Shown: positions 12,353 through 27,460, counted from the stretch's first letter. The stretch is DNA of 64,000 bases from Dioscorea cayenensis subsp. rotundata (GCF_009730915.1 NC_052477.1:124001-188000), one strand, 5' to 3'. The notes: generated by a model from the letters alone, not told the origin. Program-made: numbers and translations.

Positions 12353-12854
12353 ATGGGAATAGAGGAGAAGGAATGCACCCCAAGCTTGGCAATGGTGATA
12401 ATTCAAGTGGGATATGCAGGGATGAATGTGCTATCAAAGTTGGCAATGGATGCAGGAATGAGTCCCTTTGTTTTGATCACATATCGTCAGATTATTGCCA
12501 CCTTCTGCATTCTTCCTGTTGCCTTCTTCCTTGAAAGGTATTATATATATATATATATATATATAGAAAAAAATCAATAACTTTAACTAAATATCAAAGC
12601 AAAAAAAAAAATCAAACAATCACTTCTTTTGAGCTTGTTATAAATTGAACTTATTTATTCAAGAGTTTTACCCAAAAATCACTTAAATTTATATATATGA
12701 AAAAGACGTTGCATGCATGAGCATCCAAAAAGGGTTATAAAGAGAAATATGACAGTCTTGCATGGTGTGTCATTCAGTGGCATTTCCCATGTGTCCAGTG
12801 CCAGATGTGCTTGTTGTTATTAAGAAAGACAAAAAAAGAGCTGAGCTTTCTATT

Positions 12855-12889
<35 letters not shown>

Positions 12890-14790
12890 ATATATATATA
12901 GAAGATCTAGAAGACTAGACCTCGCTACATCTTCTACATACTTAGTTTTCACCACCTTTTCTCTCTCAAAAGAATACATACATAGATACATCATTTACTT
13001 CTTTAAAACCATCAAGAAGATCAGAAAGGAAAGCATATATATGTATAGAAAGAGATTTGGAGATCTGGAGATGGAGATGAAGATAGAGAGAAAGAAAAGC
13101 TCAAGCAATATATGTTCCAGTAATGGTATATGATAGCAGTGCAAGTTGGGTATGGTGGCTTGAATGTTCTTGCAAAGATGGTCATGGATTCAGGCTTGAG
13201 CCCTTTCATTCTTACCTCCTTCTCTTTAATATATATCTTCTCTCTCCATTTGCAGACCTCAAGCCTTCATCTTTACAGAGAAAGAGAGAAAGATATATAT
13301 ATATATATATATGTTTAATAAGTTAGCATTAATTGTTTGGCAGTCTTTCTTGAAACCGTTTCTAAACTGCATTTGTCTTCTTCTCAAAACCAACAAACAA
13401 AACAATGACTTTTTCTTTTCAGAAAAACTCAAATGAAGATCACAACTAGTGTTCTTTTCCAGATCTTCTTGTGTTCATTATTCGGGTAATTAGTTAATCT
13501 TTCTTAATTATTTTTCCTTTCTTTGTTATCTCTAAACTAAAATAACATGCTAATGAGAAATGGTTCACACTTCACATGCAGTGCTACAATAAACCAGTTG
13601 TTGTATTTCATTGGACTCAAGTACTCATCTCCAACCATTGCTTCTGCTCTTAGTAACATGCTTCCGGCCATCACTTTCGTCATGGCCATTCCTTTCAGGT
13701 AATTTAATTTGTTTCTAACATGGTATCAGAGCTAATATAACTTTCTATATTTACATAACATCATATTATTCGACAGAATGGAGACGGTAGGAATACGAAC
13801 AATGGCCGGACAGGCAAAAGTTGCCGGAACATTAATATGTGTGGGTGGTTCCATGCTCATGACATTCTACAAAGGAAGTCTAATTAAAATGTTTCCATCA
13901 CACATCCATTGGAAATACGCCGAGGAAATGACGGCAGCCAGTGTCGCTTCCCCGGCAGCTGCCGATCATAATCTTGCTCTCGGAGCAGCTCTTGTTGTCG
14001 GTAGTTGTTTTGCCGGGGCTATTTGGTACATCATTCAGGTTCATAAACTTATAAGCTTAAACTTTTAGGTTGAATCAAGTCCAGATAATATAATAACAGC
14101 ACAATTATATCGCAGGCGAAACTTAGTAAGAGTTTCGCGTACCCATACACAAGCTCGGCGATAATGTGTGCCATGGCCGGAGTGCAGTGCATTATCATTA
14201 GTGTAACTGTGGATAGAAATACATCAAAATGGGCACTTGGTTGGGACATTAGACTTGCAAGTGCAATCTATACTGTAAGTGATATATATATAATAGTAAA
14301 ATTTTTCCAAATAGAGTTTTACAGTAAATATTAATTAACTAGATATATAACTGTTTTCAGGGAGTGATAGGATCAGGATTAGCAGTGTCTCTAATGTCAT
14401 GGTGTATTCAGAAAAGAGGCCCTCTCTTTGTCTCTATGTTTAGTCCTCTACTTCTTGTCATTGTTGTCATCCTTGGCTGGGCAATACTTGATGAAAAACT
14501 CTACGTTGGAAGGTATATATATATATTTGTGTGTTATTTAAACTATATATTTATATAATTAATATTTATATGTTTTTGTGTTTTGGTTTAGTGTGACAGG
14601 GTCTGTGTTGATAGTGGGAGGATTGTACATGGTGTTATGGGGGAAAGGGAAGGAGGAAAAGAAAGGAAGTGGGAAAAAAGGGATGGAAGTGGAGGAAGTG
14701 GAGAATGGAGAGAGTTTGGGTATTGGTTTACCATTGTATGCAAGTGCTACTAGTAATGGAAATGAAGCACAAGGTGGAAACAAGGCATAA
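12353..14790 (+). CDS. WAT1-related EamA transporter (nodulin MtN21 family)
   Basis: Ten-helix drug/metabolite-superfamily transporter; family members move auxin or amino acids across tonoplast or plasma membrane, substrate here unknown. Exons: 12353-12537, 13423-13485, 13582-13698, 13777-14038, 14116-14274, 14361-14512, 14592-14790; 1137 nt, 378 aa, the normal length. Hydrophobic helices are obvious, with family landmarks [63 protein letters not shown], the EamA-2 stretch [17 protein letters not shown] and LDEKLYVG, then a Lys/Glu-rich cytosolic tail. All seven exons join in frame. Intron 1 (885 bp) contains a second, degenerate copy of exon 1 and a compound microsatellite (separate entries). 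Confidence 0.92.
12541..12565. repeat. (AT)n microsatellite
   Basis: Pure TA/AT run just inside intron 1 of the WAT1 gene, immediately after the donor site. Confidence 0.9.
12855..12900. repeat. Compound microsatellite (TC)n(TG)n(TA)n
   Basis: Three adjoining dinucleotide runs, CT then GT then AT, in WAT1 intron 1, shortly before the exon-1-like copy. Useful as a polymorphic marker. Confidence 0.95.
13106..13260 (+). pseudogene. Degenerate second copy of WAT1 exon 1
   Basis: Inside intron 1 a stretch reads [19 protein letters not shown] followed by LSPFILTS. The true exon 1 has [19 protein letters not shown] and MSPFVLIT at the same place. The similarity fades where YRQ and the next helix should be, and no donor follows the expected ER end. 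This looks like the remains of a tandem WAT1 paralogue or a duplicated first exon. It could be an alternative first exon only if transcripts splice from it; I see no usable donor. Confidence 0.75.
13718..13735 (+). other. Initiator-tRNA primer-site-like motif in intron
   Basis: TGGTATCAGAGCT in the 78-base WAT1 intron 3 matches the usual primer-binding site of plant LTR elements. No LTR flanks it, so it is chance or a minute relic. Confidence 0.3.
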
Positions 14791-15388
14791 TTAATTAAGG
14801 GAAGTGAGAAATTAATGGAAGTGGAGTTGGATTTCTAGCAAGTGGAAGCCACTTTTCATTGATTGCTTTTTCATTTGTGGAACTTGGAAAAGTGGAAGTG
14901 TTTTCATGATAAAAATGAAGGAAATTTATGCTTTTTATCAAAAAAAAAAAAATTTATGCTGTGATTTTTGCTTGTTTCATGGACTAATTGAAGAGCTTTG
15001 AAGTTATGTAATCTTTGATTTGAAGCTAAAATTACCTTAATTATCAACAAGCTAATCATCACTTAAATGTTAATTAAAACAAAAGGCATATAATTAAATT
15101 ACATATTTTTAAAAATAAGAAAATAATAATCCAAGAAAATAATATTAATTGAAAACACAAACAAGTGAGGTAGTCTAGTGATTTTTTTTATCTTACTTGT
15201 ATTTGAGAGGTCTTGAATTCAAAATTTCTTAAGCACGATATAACAAAAAGTAAAAAGAGGATCAGAGTGAAATGAATATATCAAAGATTCAAGGGGTTGT
15301 GTGTAATTGTGGAGAATAAAAGAGGTTTGTGTAAATACTTGAGTTTGTAAGGAGGTATATGAAAAAGTTCTTAGGTTTTTAAACTATA
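14791..15388. other. Spacer between WAT1 and ARF
   Basis: WAT1 3' region followed by AT-rich DNA. No gene or repeat recognised. Confidence 0.4.
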
Positions 15389-15412
15389 TATATATATATA
15401 TATAATATATGG
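15389..15412. repeat. (TA)n run, likely also the ARF TATA region
   Basis: ACTATATATATA-type run ending in TATAATATATGG about 50 bases upstream of the first donor site of the ARF transcript, so it may serve as core promoter. Confidence 0.5.
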
Positions 15413-15460
15413 TTTCGTGTTTTCGAAGGCCAAGATCTCGATTTGGTCTCGGTTTCTCTG

Positions 15461-18157
<2,697 letters not shown>

Positions 18158-19164
18158 GTATTGCTGGTCTGTTGCTGCTTTTGGTCTAATTAGCAATATA
18201 TATAGAGAAATAGCGAAGCCTTGCTCTTATATTTCTTGTGTGTTGTCTTGTTAATCAAATTTGGTTTTGCCAAAATGTTTGTTGTTGATGTGTAACCAGA
18301 TGTGTATGAAAATTTGTTGTTATTATTTAGGTGGTGTTAATTCTTTTCTCTAATTACGTGTTACTTTTCCATTTCTGATAATTTTCATGCAGAGGCTTTT
18401 GTTGCTCTGGCCTCATGTTTTGACGTATATACATGCATGTATTTATCTGTGTATTAGTGTGTTTATATGTTTGTACGTGAATTTCTAGGTATATGTATAG
18501 GGTGATTATCTAATTGTTTGACCTTTAAAAAGAAACTTTTAAATTTCACTGCTTGAAAATACGATTCAGGTGTTTTTTTTTTAATTCTGTCATGAAAGTC
18601 CTTTTATCAAAATTTTAAAACTCAAGTTATCATTTCTGTTATTAAGTATTGAAAATTAAAAACAGAAAACCAAAGGCCCGAAAAAAATATTCAGAATTTT
18701 TAAAATAAAATTATTGAAATTTATTTAATATAATATACATGTGAATTTATTCACATACATTGTTAACATACGTTTTAATTAATATAATATATTTAAGAAT
18801 AATAAAAGGATAATCTTTTCAATTTCTTGGTGTTTGTACACGTGTGAACTTCCAAAATATGAAAAGAACATCCTTGCAAGACTGCTACTTATCAATCATG
18901 TATTAAGATATATTGATGGCAGGAAAACACTTAAAACCTACTGATTAAATCAAATAAACTACGGTATCAATAATTAAAAACATGAGACAACAAATTGTGA
19001 TGATGCTTAGAAATAAATAGTAATTATTATTTTTTTTTATAATAACTATAACTTTGTGATTCACCTATGTTTATTGCACACATGAATACATACATAATAA
19101 TAAGTAAAATATAATAAGAACAACACAAATCAGCAAAGTTTTCAAAACCCTGTTTAATCACCAA
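18158..19164. other. Convergent spacer between ARF and ABCI20-like gene
   Basis: 3' ends of both genes point inward. AT-rich, with short poly-A/T runs. No gene or mobile element recognised. Confidence 0.4.
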
Positions 19165-21602
19165 TCATTGCCTGAGAACTCTGTTTGAACTGAAGGTGAA
19201 ATTTTCTTCTCCAGCTACTGTTGAATGCAGCCTCCCAGCAGCCCACCCATTGTTAACAACTCGCACGGCGCTCTTCGCTGGATCTCCGATCACACGGGTG
19301 CCTTCCACTGCCCTATCAAATTCTTCGAGACCCTTTAACTTCCTCTCTTTTCTTCTCTTCCTGTCTTCGTCCCTCTCTTTCCTCAGCCAACTCTCAACAG
19401 TTCTCTATACATCCCAAGAACCATTAAAATTAATGTACCATGGTACAACAAGTATTGATAACATATAAAATAGACTGATTGGTTCTAGAAATGCATGCCC
19501 TTTATTGCTGAAAAATTTATCTCTGAATGAAGTGATCTGCTAACTAAGATCAAGAAGGCAATGCTGCAGTGCCAATTGTCAAAGGCAAAGAGACATATAT
19601 AGAGTTTAGCGGGCCTTCATTTGGAAAAGATCATTTCAATGTCCTAGAATGACTTGGAGAGAAAAGATGACCTTTTGTAAATTTTAGCATTTCATGTTGT
19701 TTTCATTCACAATCCACTCTGATCAACAACCATTCACTATTGGAAACCATCAATTAAGCAATCAGCTTACTTACCATCAGAGATAAATTACTCATTTCTT
19801 TCACTTTTGCCAGAGGCAATGCTAACTGCAACTTCCCATGTGCAACATAAACCTGTCATACAAGTATTGAGACAGTTAAAATGCAAAAAATTCAATTAAA
19901 AATCTTATTGTGGAAAAGTGAGACAAACTCACTATATGAGTAGGCCAATTCTCAAGGCCATCAAATATATGTGTAGCATATATTATTGTAGCTCCTCGTT
20001 CCTCGCATTCTTTTGACAAATATTTCAACAGATTGGCTCTTGCCAGCACATCTAGATCGACTGTAATCTCATCAAGAAGAAGAACCTAAGAGAATAAAAG
20101 AGATCCAATTTCTTACAATTAATGATGATTTCAAAAGACAACCATAAAGTAGAGAATAGCAAAACATAATGCAGAAAAGAGTTCCCAGATTTGAGACCTT
20201 AAATGGTTTAAGAAGGCCCATACATATTTGTACCCTTCTCCGCTGACCATCTGATGATTTATGCATTCTCCATGACAGATCAATGTCTAAAACCTAGCAC
20301 AACAATGGCCAAGAAATAAACAATTTCCTAAGTAGTGTTTGCCTAGTCTGAATAATAGATTTCACAATACAATATCAATTTAAGTCAAATGCATTACTTT
20401 AATTAGTTCGTCTCTCCTTTGGGGATCGACACCAGTGACTCCGTAAATCATTTTCTCTGCTGAGACATCCATCTGTATAGACACCTCAAAACCAGCAAAG
20501 GCAACATCTCTCCTCCACTGCAGCAAATTTCTACATCTCAGAAACATATATTCCCAACTTTGCCAAATACAACCATGAATAAACTCACTAAACATATAAA
20601 TCACACAAATAAAATGGACAACAAGCTTCAAGACTTCCCTCTACTAATGATAAGTGATTGGTCTTATCTAAACATCAAAAACTCAAATTGTAAAGCATAC
20701 TTAATCCAACAAATAGATCATCAATCTAATAAGTAAAAACATTTAAGATTTTATTCTTAACACAAACTAACAGCCTCTACAAGTATGTATGTCTTTCTAA
20801 GACCAAGTCATCCCCCCATATTCCAATCTTTTATTTTTAAAAAGAAAAAAGAAAACATGGACATTTCTCAAGCCATAGGCATATCACTTGGAAGAGTATA
20901 ATTGCCACAACTAACACTTCCAAACTACCAAATTGTGGAATACATTCCAAATTATCAACTTTTCTACGTATATAACAAACAATCGCCTCACCCCCAATCA
21001 AAAACAGCTTATCAAACTAAAATCCACATAAAAGCTCTGATTCAAAATTTCATATAAAGAAGAAAAAAAAAATTTCAAATTGATACAACAAAAAAAGAGG
21101 AAAAAAAAATGTAACTAAGCACCTCAATTAAGATCAACAAAAATTCAAATTTGGAAGTTAAGGTAAAACACTAAATCGAAAGGCAAAACCCAAACCAAAC
21201 CTCGCCACCAAGGTAAGAGAGATCGCCGGAAGAAGTGAGAGCAGTGTCGTGAAAAGCAGACCTCCCAAGAACCCTAACCATCTCCGGCCCAACCATGTGC
21301 TTCCCTCCCAAAATCTTCAAAATCGTCGTCTTCCCTACAATCAACACAGATCCCAAGGAAAATCCAGATCAGATCACTACGCAAACAAGAAACGAGAGAA
21401 CCAAATAGCAAGAGAAAGAGCTCTCACCAGCACCATTGGACCCGACGAGAAGACAACGATTTCCAGCATGGAGGGTGAGCGAGAACCCATCGATGAGTGG
21501 GGCCGATCCCGGTGGTGGGTGGCCATCGATCCCCGGATAGGTGAAGCTAAGGTCCTTGATCTCCACCGTCGTGCTCCTCTCGTCGGCGATCGCTTCTCCC
21601 AT
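19165..21602 (-). CDS. ABCI20: ABC transporter I family member 20-like (soluble ABC ATPase)
   Basis: Single nucleotide-binding domain protein without membrane helices; the Arabidopsis ABCI19/20/21 group sits at the ER and affects cytokinin response. Exons 21428-21602, 21201-21334, 20398-20517, 20198-20293, 19933-20085, 19775-19852, 19165-19404; 996 nt, 331 aa, intact frame. Seen: [12 protein letters not shown], Walker A GSNGAGKTT split by intron 1, a weak signature region [18 protein letters not shown] instead of LSGGQ, Walker [14 protein letters not shown], then [12 protein letters not shown] with the switch His. The C-terminal extension is charged ([15 protein letters not shown]) and ends [17 protein letters not shown], typical of this subgroup. 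Start MGEAIADE at 21602 follows a (GA)n leader. Confidence 0.92.
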
Positions 21603-21608
21603 GGCTCC

Positions 21609-21650
21609 AGCTCCTCTCTCTCTCTCTCTTTCTCTCTTTCTCTCTTTCGA
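21609..21650. repeat. (CT)n / (GA)n tract in ABCI20 leader
   Basis: Pyrimidine run directly upstream of the ABCI20-like ATG; on the coding strand a GA-rich leader, common in plant core promoters and 5' UTRs. Confidence 0.8.
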
Positions 21651-22221
21651 TCCCTTGGCTGTTATATACCCACATTGCCGGGAAAAGAGTCTCGAGATTC
21701 GTGAGAAAAATCGATCGCGAGGCAAATTTACGGTTGGATTTGCACACGCTGGTGATAACGGATTCGGGTCAAAAGCTTGCAAGATCCGACCTGTTCCATA
21801 ACTACATCGTGATCCGAAACTAGTACTGATTTACGGTTGGATTTGTACATTAGTGACTGTCGGTGATTGCGGATTCGGGTTGTAACCATTGAGGATCCGA
21901 CCCGTTCTATGTTGTTCAGCTAACCGAGAGCTTTATAGCTGTATGAATACAAAGTGAAACAAACAGAAGAAGAAACACAAGAATGAACGAAAACTTTAGC
22001 CTCAAAATGCAACTAATTCCGATGCAAAATTCAATGAAACATTGAACTCAGTTTTTTACTACATCTGAAACCTTTTTCGGCTTCTTCCAACTGCAAAGAT
22101 GATTAAATAACACATACAAAACCAATGTGCACAAACCCGGCCATATCATTTCACAGCTTAATTCTCTCATCATTTTTCACATATGATCAAATTCATTAGC
22201 ATACACAAACAAAACTCGCTG

Positions 22222-23626
22222 TCAACTGCTTCGAATAATATTATTATTAGGCGAATGTCGTCCACAAAATGTCATCTTATCGGAAAGTGTTTGTAAAGAT
22301 TCATGCCTATTTGCAAGCTCCATAAGAACCTTTATCCGTCTAAACGAAACATTGCTTGGCTTGTGACCTTTATCCACCATTTGCAAGAAACACTTCTCGG
22401 CTTCCTCCAACTTCCCAAAATCACAAAGAAGATCAAACAACACATCGGAGACCAATGTGAAGGAACCGAACCCATGCTCGACCATATCATTCCACAACTC
22501 GATCGCCATCTCCACCTTCTCCTGCCTCCGACACAATCTAATAAGAAACATACAAGACTGCGTGTTCGGCAAACAATTTTCCCTTCTCATTCTCAAGTAC
22601 AAACTCCAGGCATTCTTCAACTCATTAGCCCAGTAAAAAACCCGAAAGAAGAGATTATAAGTAGTTGCATTTGGAACCAATCCTTTGCTCATCATCTCCT
22701 CCATCAAACCGAAAGCATTACCGATCCGTTTCGCAATGCAATAGTTCCGGATAGCTGCATTATAAGCCGGGACATCGGGGTAGCAACCCAACTCTTTCAT
22801 CTCATTCAAAAGCTCTTTAGCTTTGTCTGGTTGGCCTATCAATCCCAACCCACCAATCAAGCTTGTGTACGAGAACACATCCGGGTTGATTTCTCTGTCG
22901 TGCATTTCATCGAACACTTTGCGTGCTTTCTCAATCTCTCTGTTTTTACAGTAGACATCGATCAAGCAATTGTAGGAGACGACATCTGGGATGACATTGA
23001 GAAGCTTCATTTCTTCGAAGAAGTGCTCGGCTTCGTCGGAGGATTTCCAGCCGGAGAGGAGGATGTTGAAAGTTTGCAAAATCAGGCTTGAAATCATGCT
23101 TCAAAGAGTGGTAAACAGTGCGAGCATCGGCCATGGTTTTCTCTTGACACAGAGTTCTCAGTAAGGCATTAAACCAAACAGTATCAGAGCAAGATGAGAT
23201 TTTGCTGAACCTGCGGAAGCTATCGAGGGTTTGGCGCAGAGAGCAGACCTTAGCGATGCGGCCGAGGATGATCTGGAGGGTTTTGGGGGTGATTAGGGTC
23301 TGAGTCCTTGCGGCGCATTTGGACGAGCAGTTGCCAGGCGTGGGAGAAAAGGCGAGCACGTCCGAGGATGTAGAGCATGGTGTCGTAGGAGGAGGAGGAG
23401 TGGAAGAAGCCACGGCGATTGGAGGTGAAGGAGAAGAAGTGAAGGGGCGCGGTGAGGGGTTGGCGTGGCTGAAAGCGGAGACGGAGGAGGAGGGCATCAA
23501 TGAGGGAGTTGGTGAGAAGGATTGGGGACTGGTTGAGGGAGTCGATCATGGAGGATTCGGAGGGAGAGGTGGTGACGATGTGGAAGATGGTGTCCACGGC
23601 TTCGTCTTCTTCTCCATCGCCATTGT
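22222..23626 (-). CDS. P-type pentatricopeptide repeat protein (frame-disrupted)
   Basis: Organelle RNA-binding helical-repeat protein, here with tandem ~35-residue P-type motifs such as PDVVSYNCLIDVYCKNREIE, PDVFSYTSLIGGLG and PNATTYNLFFRVF. No E or DYW tail. Intronless, as most PPR genes. The reading spreads over three frames: an N-terminal part (about 23250-23600, ILGRARLFSHAWQLLVQMRR), a middle part (about 23115-23310, SDTVWFNALLRTLCQEKTMA), and the C-terminal 291-codon part (22222-23097). Frame changes fall near 23300 and near 23085 in a T-run. The start is unclear; ATG MAMEKK near 23625 is in yet another frame. Each change is one base, so either draft error or a recently dead gene. Length would be ~460 aa. 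Confidence 0.8.
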
Positions 23627-23884
23627 TTCGTTGTCTAGGGGTTTGGAGCGGAGGAGAAGAAGGATTGATTCAGAGAAGGGAGAGCTCGAGCTCGACTTCG
23701 ATTGATGATACTGAGCTTGAAAAGCATTGTTTTTTCTTTTATTATTATTATTTTGTTGGAATTTGTAAATGCTCGTGTTATATAGGTTTGCCAATGCATC
23801 CAATGTCAATACGGTGGTCTTCGCCAGTCTAGTTGTTCGTCTTTCTTCATTCTTCTTTCTTTATCTCCTCTCGTTTTTTTTTCT

Positions 23885-24225
23885 TTTTATTTTGAGCACC
23901 TCACTACTGGTGCGAGTCTCTTAGCTTGTTGTGTCTTGTTGTTGATTCTATTATTTTTTATTATTTTTTGTTTTTATTTTTTTTTTTTTAATAAAGTTAT
24001 GATTTATCTATTTTATTAAAAAAAAAAAATAAACCACATATTTATTTAGAAAAGAAAAAAAGTAAAATCCTACCGAGATTTTTATTTTTGAGCATCTCAC
24101 CACTGGTGTGAGTCTTTTTAGCTTGTTGTGTCTTCTTGTTGATTCTATTATTTTTTATTTTTCTTGTTTCTATTTTTTTTCTTTTTTTAATAAAGTTATA
24201 ATTTATTTATTTTATTAAAAAATTA
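23885..24225. repeat. Two-copy tandem duplication, ~196 bp period
   Basis: The block starting TTTTGAGCACCTCACTACTGG (about 23890-24020) recurs as TTTTGAGCATCTCACCACTGG (about 24087-24225), each followed by AGCTTGTTGTGTCTT and TAATAAAGTTAT. Copies differ by several substitutions and poly-T length, so an old local duplication. Confidence 0.85.
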
Positions 24226-24901
24226 CATCCAATGTATGTTCCAACTTGATATAGCATAATTTTGTGGGTAAAATTATTAGATTTGAAGCAATGCATATAT
24301 GTTTGGGAATTCATATTAATAAAAAAAATTTATTTTTTTATTAAAAATTAAATTATAGAAAAAAATATTTTTTTTAATTATAAACTCTTTATGTAAAAAA
24401 ATATTTTTTTCCCCTATATTTTGTATGTTTTTTTATGATATTCCACCTATGTTAAAAATGGAGAAGAAAAGATAAATCTAGTTCCTCATGTACGTGTGTT
24501 TTTTTTTTAAACTCACTAATGGTCAGTGCTCATCACATTTGACTTTGAAGCCATGTTTATAGTGGGTGATAATTATTTTTTATTTTAAAACCATCTTTTT
24601 GTGTAATTATTAATTAAAATCACCTATTTGTTGTTATTTTAGCCTATAAAAGAAGAAGATTTTGGATGTTAAAAACATATGTAATACATAAAGATTCTTA
24701 TCGATAAAGTAGTAATAATAAAGACTGAATGTGATATCTGTTGAATAAAATTATCATAAAATCCTTTGAATATTTTGAATGTGTAACACATAAAAAAAAC
24801 AATATGTCAAATATAATTTGTACTCTTGAATCATTATTCATGTTGGATACTCCAACGATAACATAAAATAAGACAACTCATACAAATAAACATGTATAAA
24901 T

Positions 24902-25046
24902 TTTAGTATCTTGTTTTTATTTAATCTTTTTATTTTATTTTATATCAATATTATTAATTAGAATTCAATATCTTGTTTTTTCTTTCTTTTCTTTTTTTTT
25001 AATTTTATTTTATATCAATATTGTTAATTAGAATTCAAGTTTCACA
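24902..25046. repeat. Two-copy tandem duplication, ~75 bp period
   Basis: AGTATCTTGTTTTT...TTATATCAATATTATTAATTAGAATTCAA is followed at once by a near copy with TATCAATATTGTTAATTAGAATTCAAG. No coding content. Confidence 0.8.
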
Positions 25047-26076
25047 CCCCTACAAATTCCTAACAACCTTTTGTCTCCATAATTAATAAAAAAATTCACC
25101 GTATTTTTTACATTATCAAATAATATTTTTTTAAAAAATATATTTTATATAAGTTCATCAAAATGATCCCCGTCAACAAAATAAATTTTTTGAATTTGTT
25201 ATATATATATATATAAAGATTGGTCTATATCATAAAATTCATAATCAGTTCCCCTTCTAAGATTCTCTTTCATGATAATTACTCCACCTCGCAACACTTA
25301 ACCAGCAGGAGGAGAAAATTATAATGAATACGGGCCCAAGAATTAGATTGATGCGCCAGCACAAGAAAATTAATTATATCAAATGTGCCAAAAAAAATTA
25401 AATTGATGTGCAGACTAAGCAACTCCTTTGAAAACAAAAACATGCATGTATTTTTTCCCCCCATGAAGATGGAGTCAGACAGTCTTAATTATAAATCCAA
25501 GTTGTAAACAAGGAAATAAATGTGATGTGCACTCCCCTGAGAAATCTTACATTCTAAGCAACAAACCAAGTCTTTCCCTGTCAACCACGTCTCATCATGT
25601 AACCTCGGCTACATGGTCTATTCACCAACCTCCACGTAAATTTTTTTTTTTAATTTTTATTTTTTTTATAAAAAAATAGATAAACCCTCTACCTTCATTA
25701 CAGTAAAAACTACAAGCACAATAATTTACTAAAAACGGAAAAGATGAGCATAAAAAACACTACTATAAATTTAAAAAAAACACACACACACCAACCTCCA
25801 AGTAACACTTATGAGCAATTTAACCATAATTTAATTAAATAACTCATTCATAAGTCATAACCAATCAGATGAACACTTTCAACTTAATATAAATACAAAA
25901 TCCTTTTTTTTTTCTTTTTGTTATTACTATAAAAATTACATTATATATATTTTCACATTACTCAAACTATCACACACATATCACATGACCTCCCAAAAGA
26001 AAAGGACTAAAAAATTAAAAAAATAAATTAAAAGCCACACTAAATCATCAGACAAGTGTAGGCAAAAGTGGTGAAA

Positions 26077-27270
26077 TCATGCCGCTGAAGGAGCAGTAGT
26101 ATAGTGAACAACACCAGCCTCAGAGAGAGCGGCAAGCAAAGGCTGGTTCCTCTGCTCATCAACACCATCCATCAAAACTGGACCTTTATAGTCTAGAGCT
26201 TCATCGTTGTATACATCCCACCACTTCTTCACTAACATCTTAACGTCCTCTCTATCCATGTTTGCTTCTTTCCCAGTATACCTCCAGGGCTTAGAACCCT
26301 AAATCCCAAATGAAAAATTAAGAAAACCCACCCAAAAATAATAAAAGAATGATTTTTTTCAAAAATTGGTTGTGATTGAGGACTTACCGCAGCACAGTAA
26401 TGGACGACCTTGACTTTGTGCAGCTCGACGTTCTCAGGATGGCGCCATAGCATTGCTAACACGAGGTTGTAGATCAAAGGGATTGGCTTGTAGATGTCTT
26501 TGAAGAACATGTTTAGAAAGTCTTGTTCTGCGAATGGGGTTGGGGTTGTGATGCGGACGGTGGAGAGGAGTTTTTCACAGGTTGTGAGACTGGGTTCAGA
26601 GACGAACATGCCGGCGTTGAAGTAGAGAGCAGGGCGAGGTCCCATGCTCTCTGGCCATTCCACCTTGTTTGGACACTGCTGGCAGTAGCCGATCTGGTAT
26701 TGTTTGGTGTGACTCCATGTCTTCTCGCAAAAGCAATCCATCACGGCATAGAAGTGACCATCGGGGAGATCGAACAAGTAATCGATGTTTTCGTATACCT
26801 GTATGTCCGCGTCCAGGTAAATCATCTTGCTATACTCCACGAACTGCGATTAAAGCAGAGAATCACTGACCATCACTATCAACAAGATTTGAAATTTGAA
26901 AAGAGAGATATAGACGGATCGGAAGGATTGTTACCTCCCAGATACGAAGCTTGGAGTAGTTGATGACATAGTACGCCATGGCGAACTGGGTTTGGTTTTC
27001 CGGCGGATAAACAGGCTGGATCTCACGGACGATGCAACCTTGCTTCTCAAGAAGTTTCCGATGATCCTCCGGCACGTCAGGCAGCACGGCGACAACGAGA
27101 GGGTAAAAGGAACGCACCTTTCTCAGTCCTTTAACCAATCCAACAACACCCTTCACATAGTCACCATCTCCGGCGAGGAACGTCACGTAAACCCGCTTCC
27201 CATTCCCGCCTTGCTTCCCAATCGCAGCACCGTTCACAGCCACGGCCTTGTTCATCATCTGAGGCGCCAT
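26077..27270 (-). CDS. GolS: Galactinol synthase
   Basis: GT8 glycosyltransferase making galactinol from UDP-galactose and myo-inositol, the committed step to raffinose-family oligosaccharides, which protect against drought and cold; cytosolic. Exons 26935-27270, 26388-26843, 26077-26298; 1014 nt, 337 aa, full length. Motifs: RVYVTFLAGDGDYVKGVVGL at the N-terminus, metal-binding DADIQVYENID (DXD), YFNAGMFV, FAEQDFLNMFF, VHYCAAGSKPWRYTGKE, and the hallmark C-terminal APSAA. The preceding frame begins GTG, so MAPQMM at 27270 is the start. CTATTTAAAC around 27400-27409 is a TATA-like site on this strand. Upstream G-box/ABRE sites suggest ABA control. Confidence 0.96.
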
Positions 27271-27452
27271 TACCACCGAGATCGAGCTCGAGAACGAGAG
27301 AGAGAGAGAGAAGAAGAGATCACTGAATCACTAGAACTTTCCAAAGAATTGGTTGGATGTACCAAGCTTGTGTTTCCTGAATGCTCGGGTTCATTGGGTT
27401 TAAATAGACCGCGAGGTTGAGAATCATCGAACTATCAATATATCTCAACCGT

Positions 27453-27460
27453 ACACGTGG
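27453..27460. promoter_or_regulatory. G-box/ABRE core upstream of GolS
   Basis: ACACGTGG about 185 bases before the galactinol synthase ATG, a binding core for ABF/bZIP factors. Confidence 0.55.

Larger units (their letters stand above)
23627..26076. other. AT-rich spacer with two local tandem duplications
   Basis: About 2.4 kb with no recognisable gene. It holds two separate direct duplications (own entries), long A/T homopolymers, and sequence near 25250-25600 without coding features. Confidence 0.5.

Noticed and set aside
12762-13133. 123-codon frame with repeated Ser-Leu
   Set aside because: Translation of the compound microsatellite in the WAT1 intron.
22303-23091. 262-codon plus-strand frame
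   Set aside because: Shadow of the PPR gene on the opposite strand; no domain.
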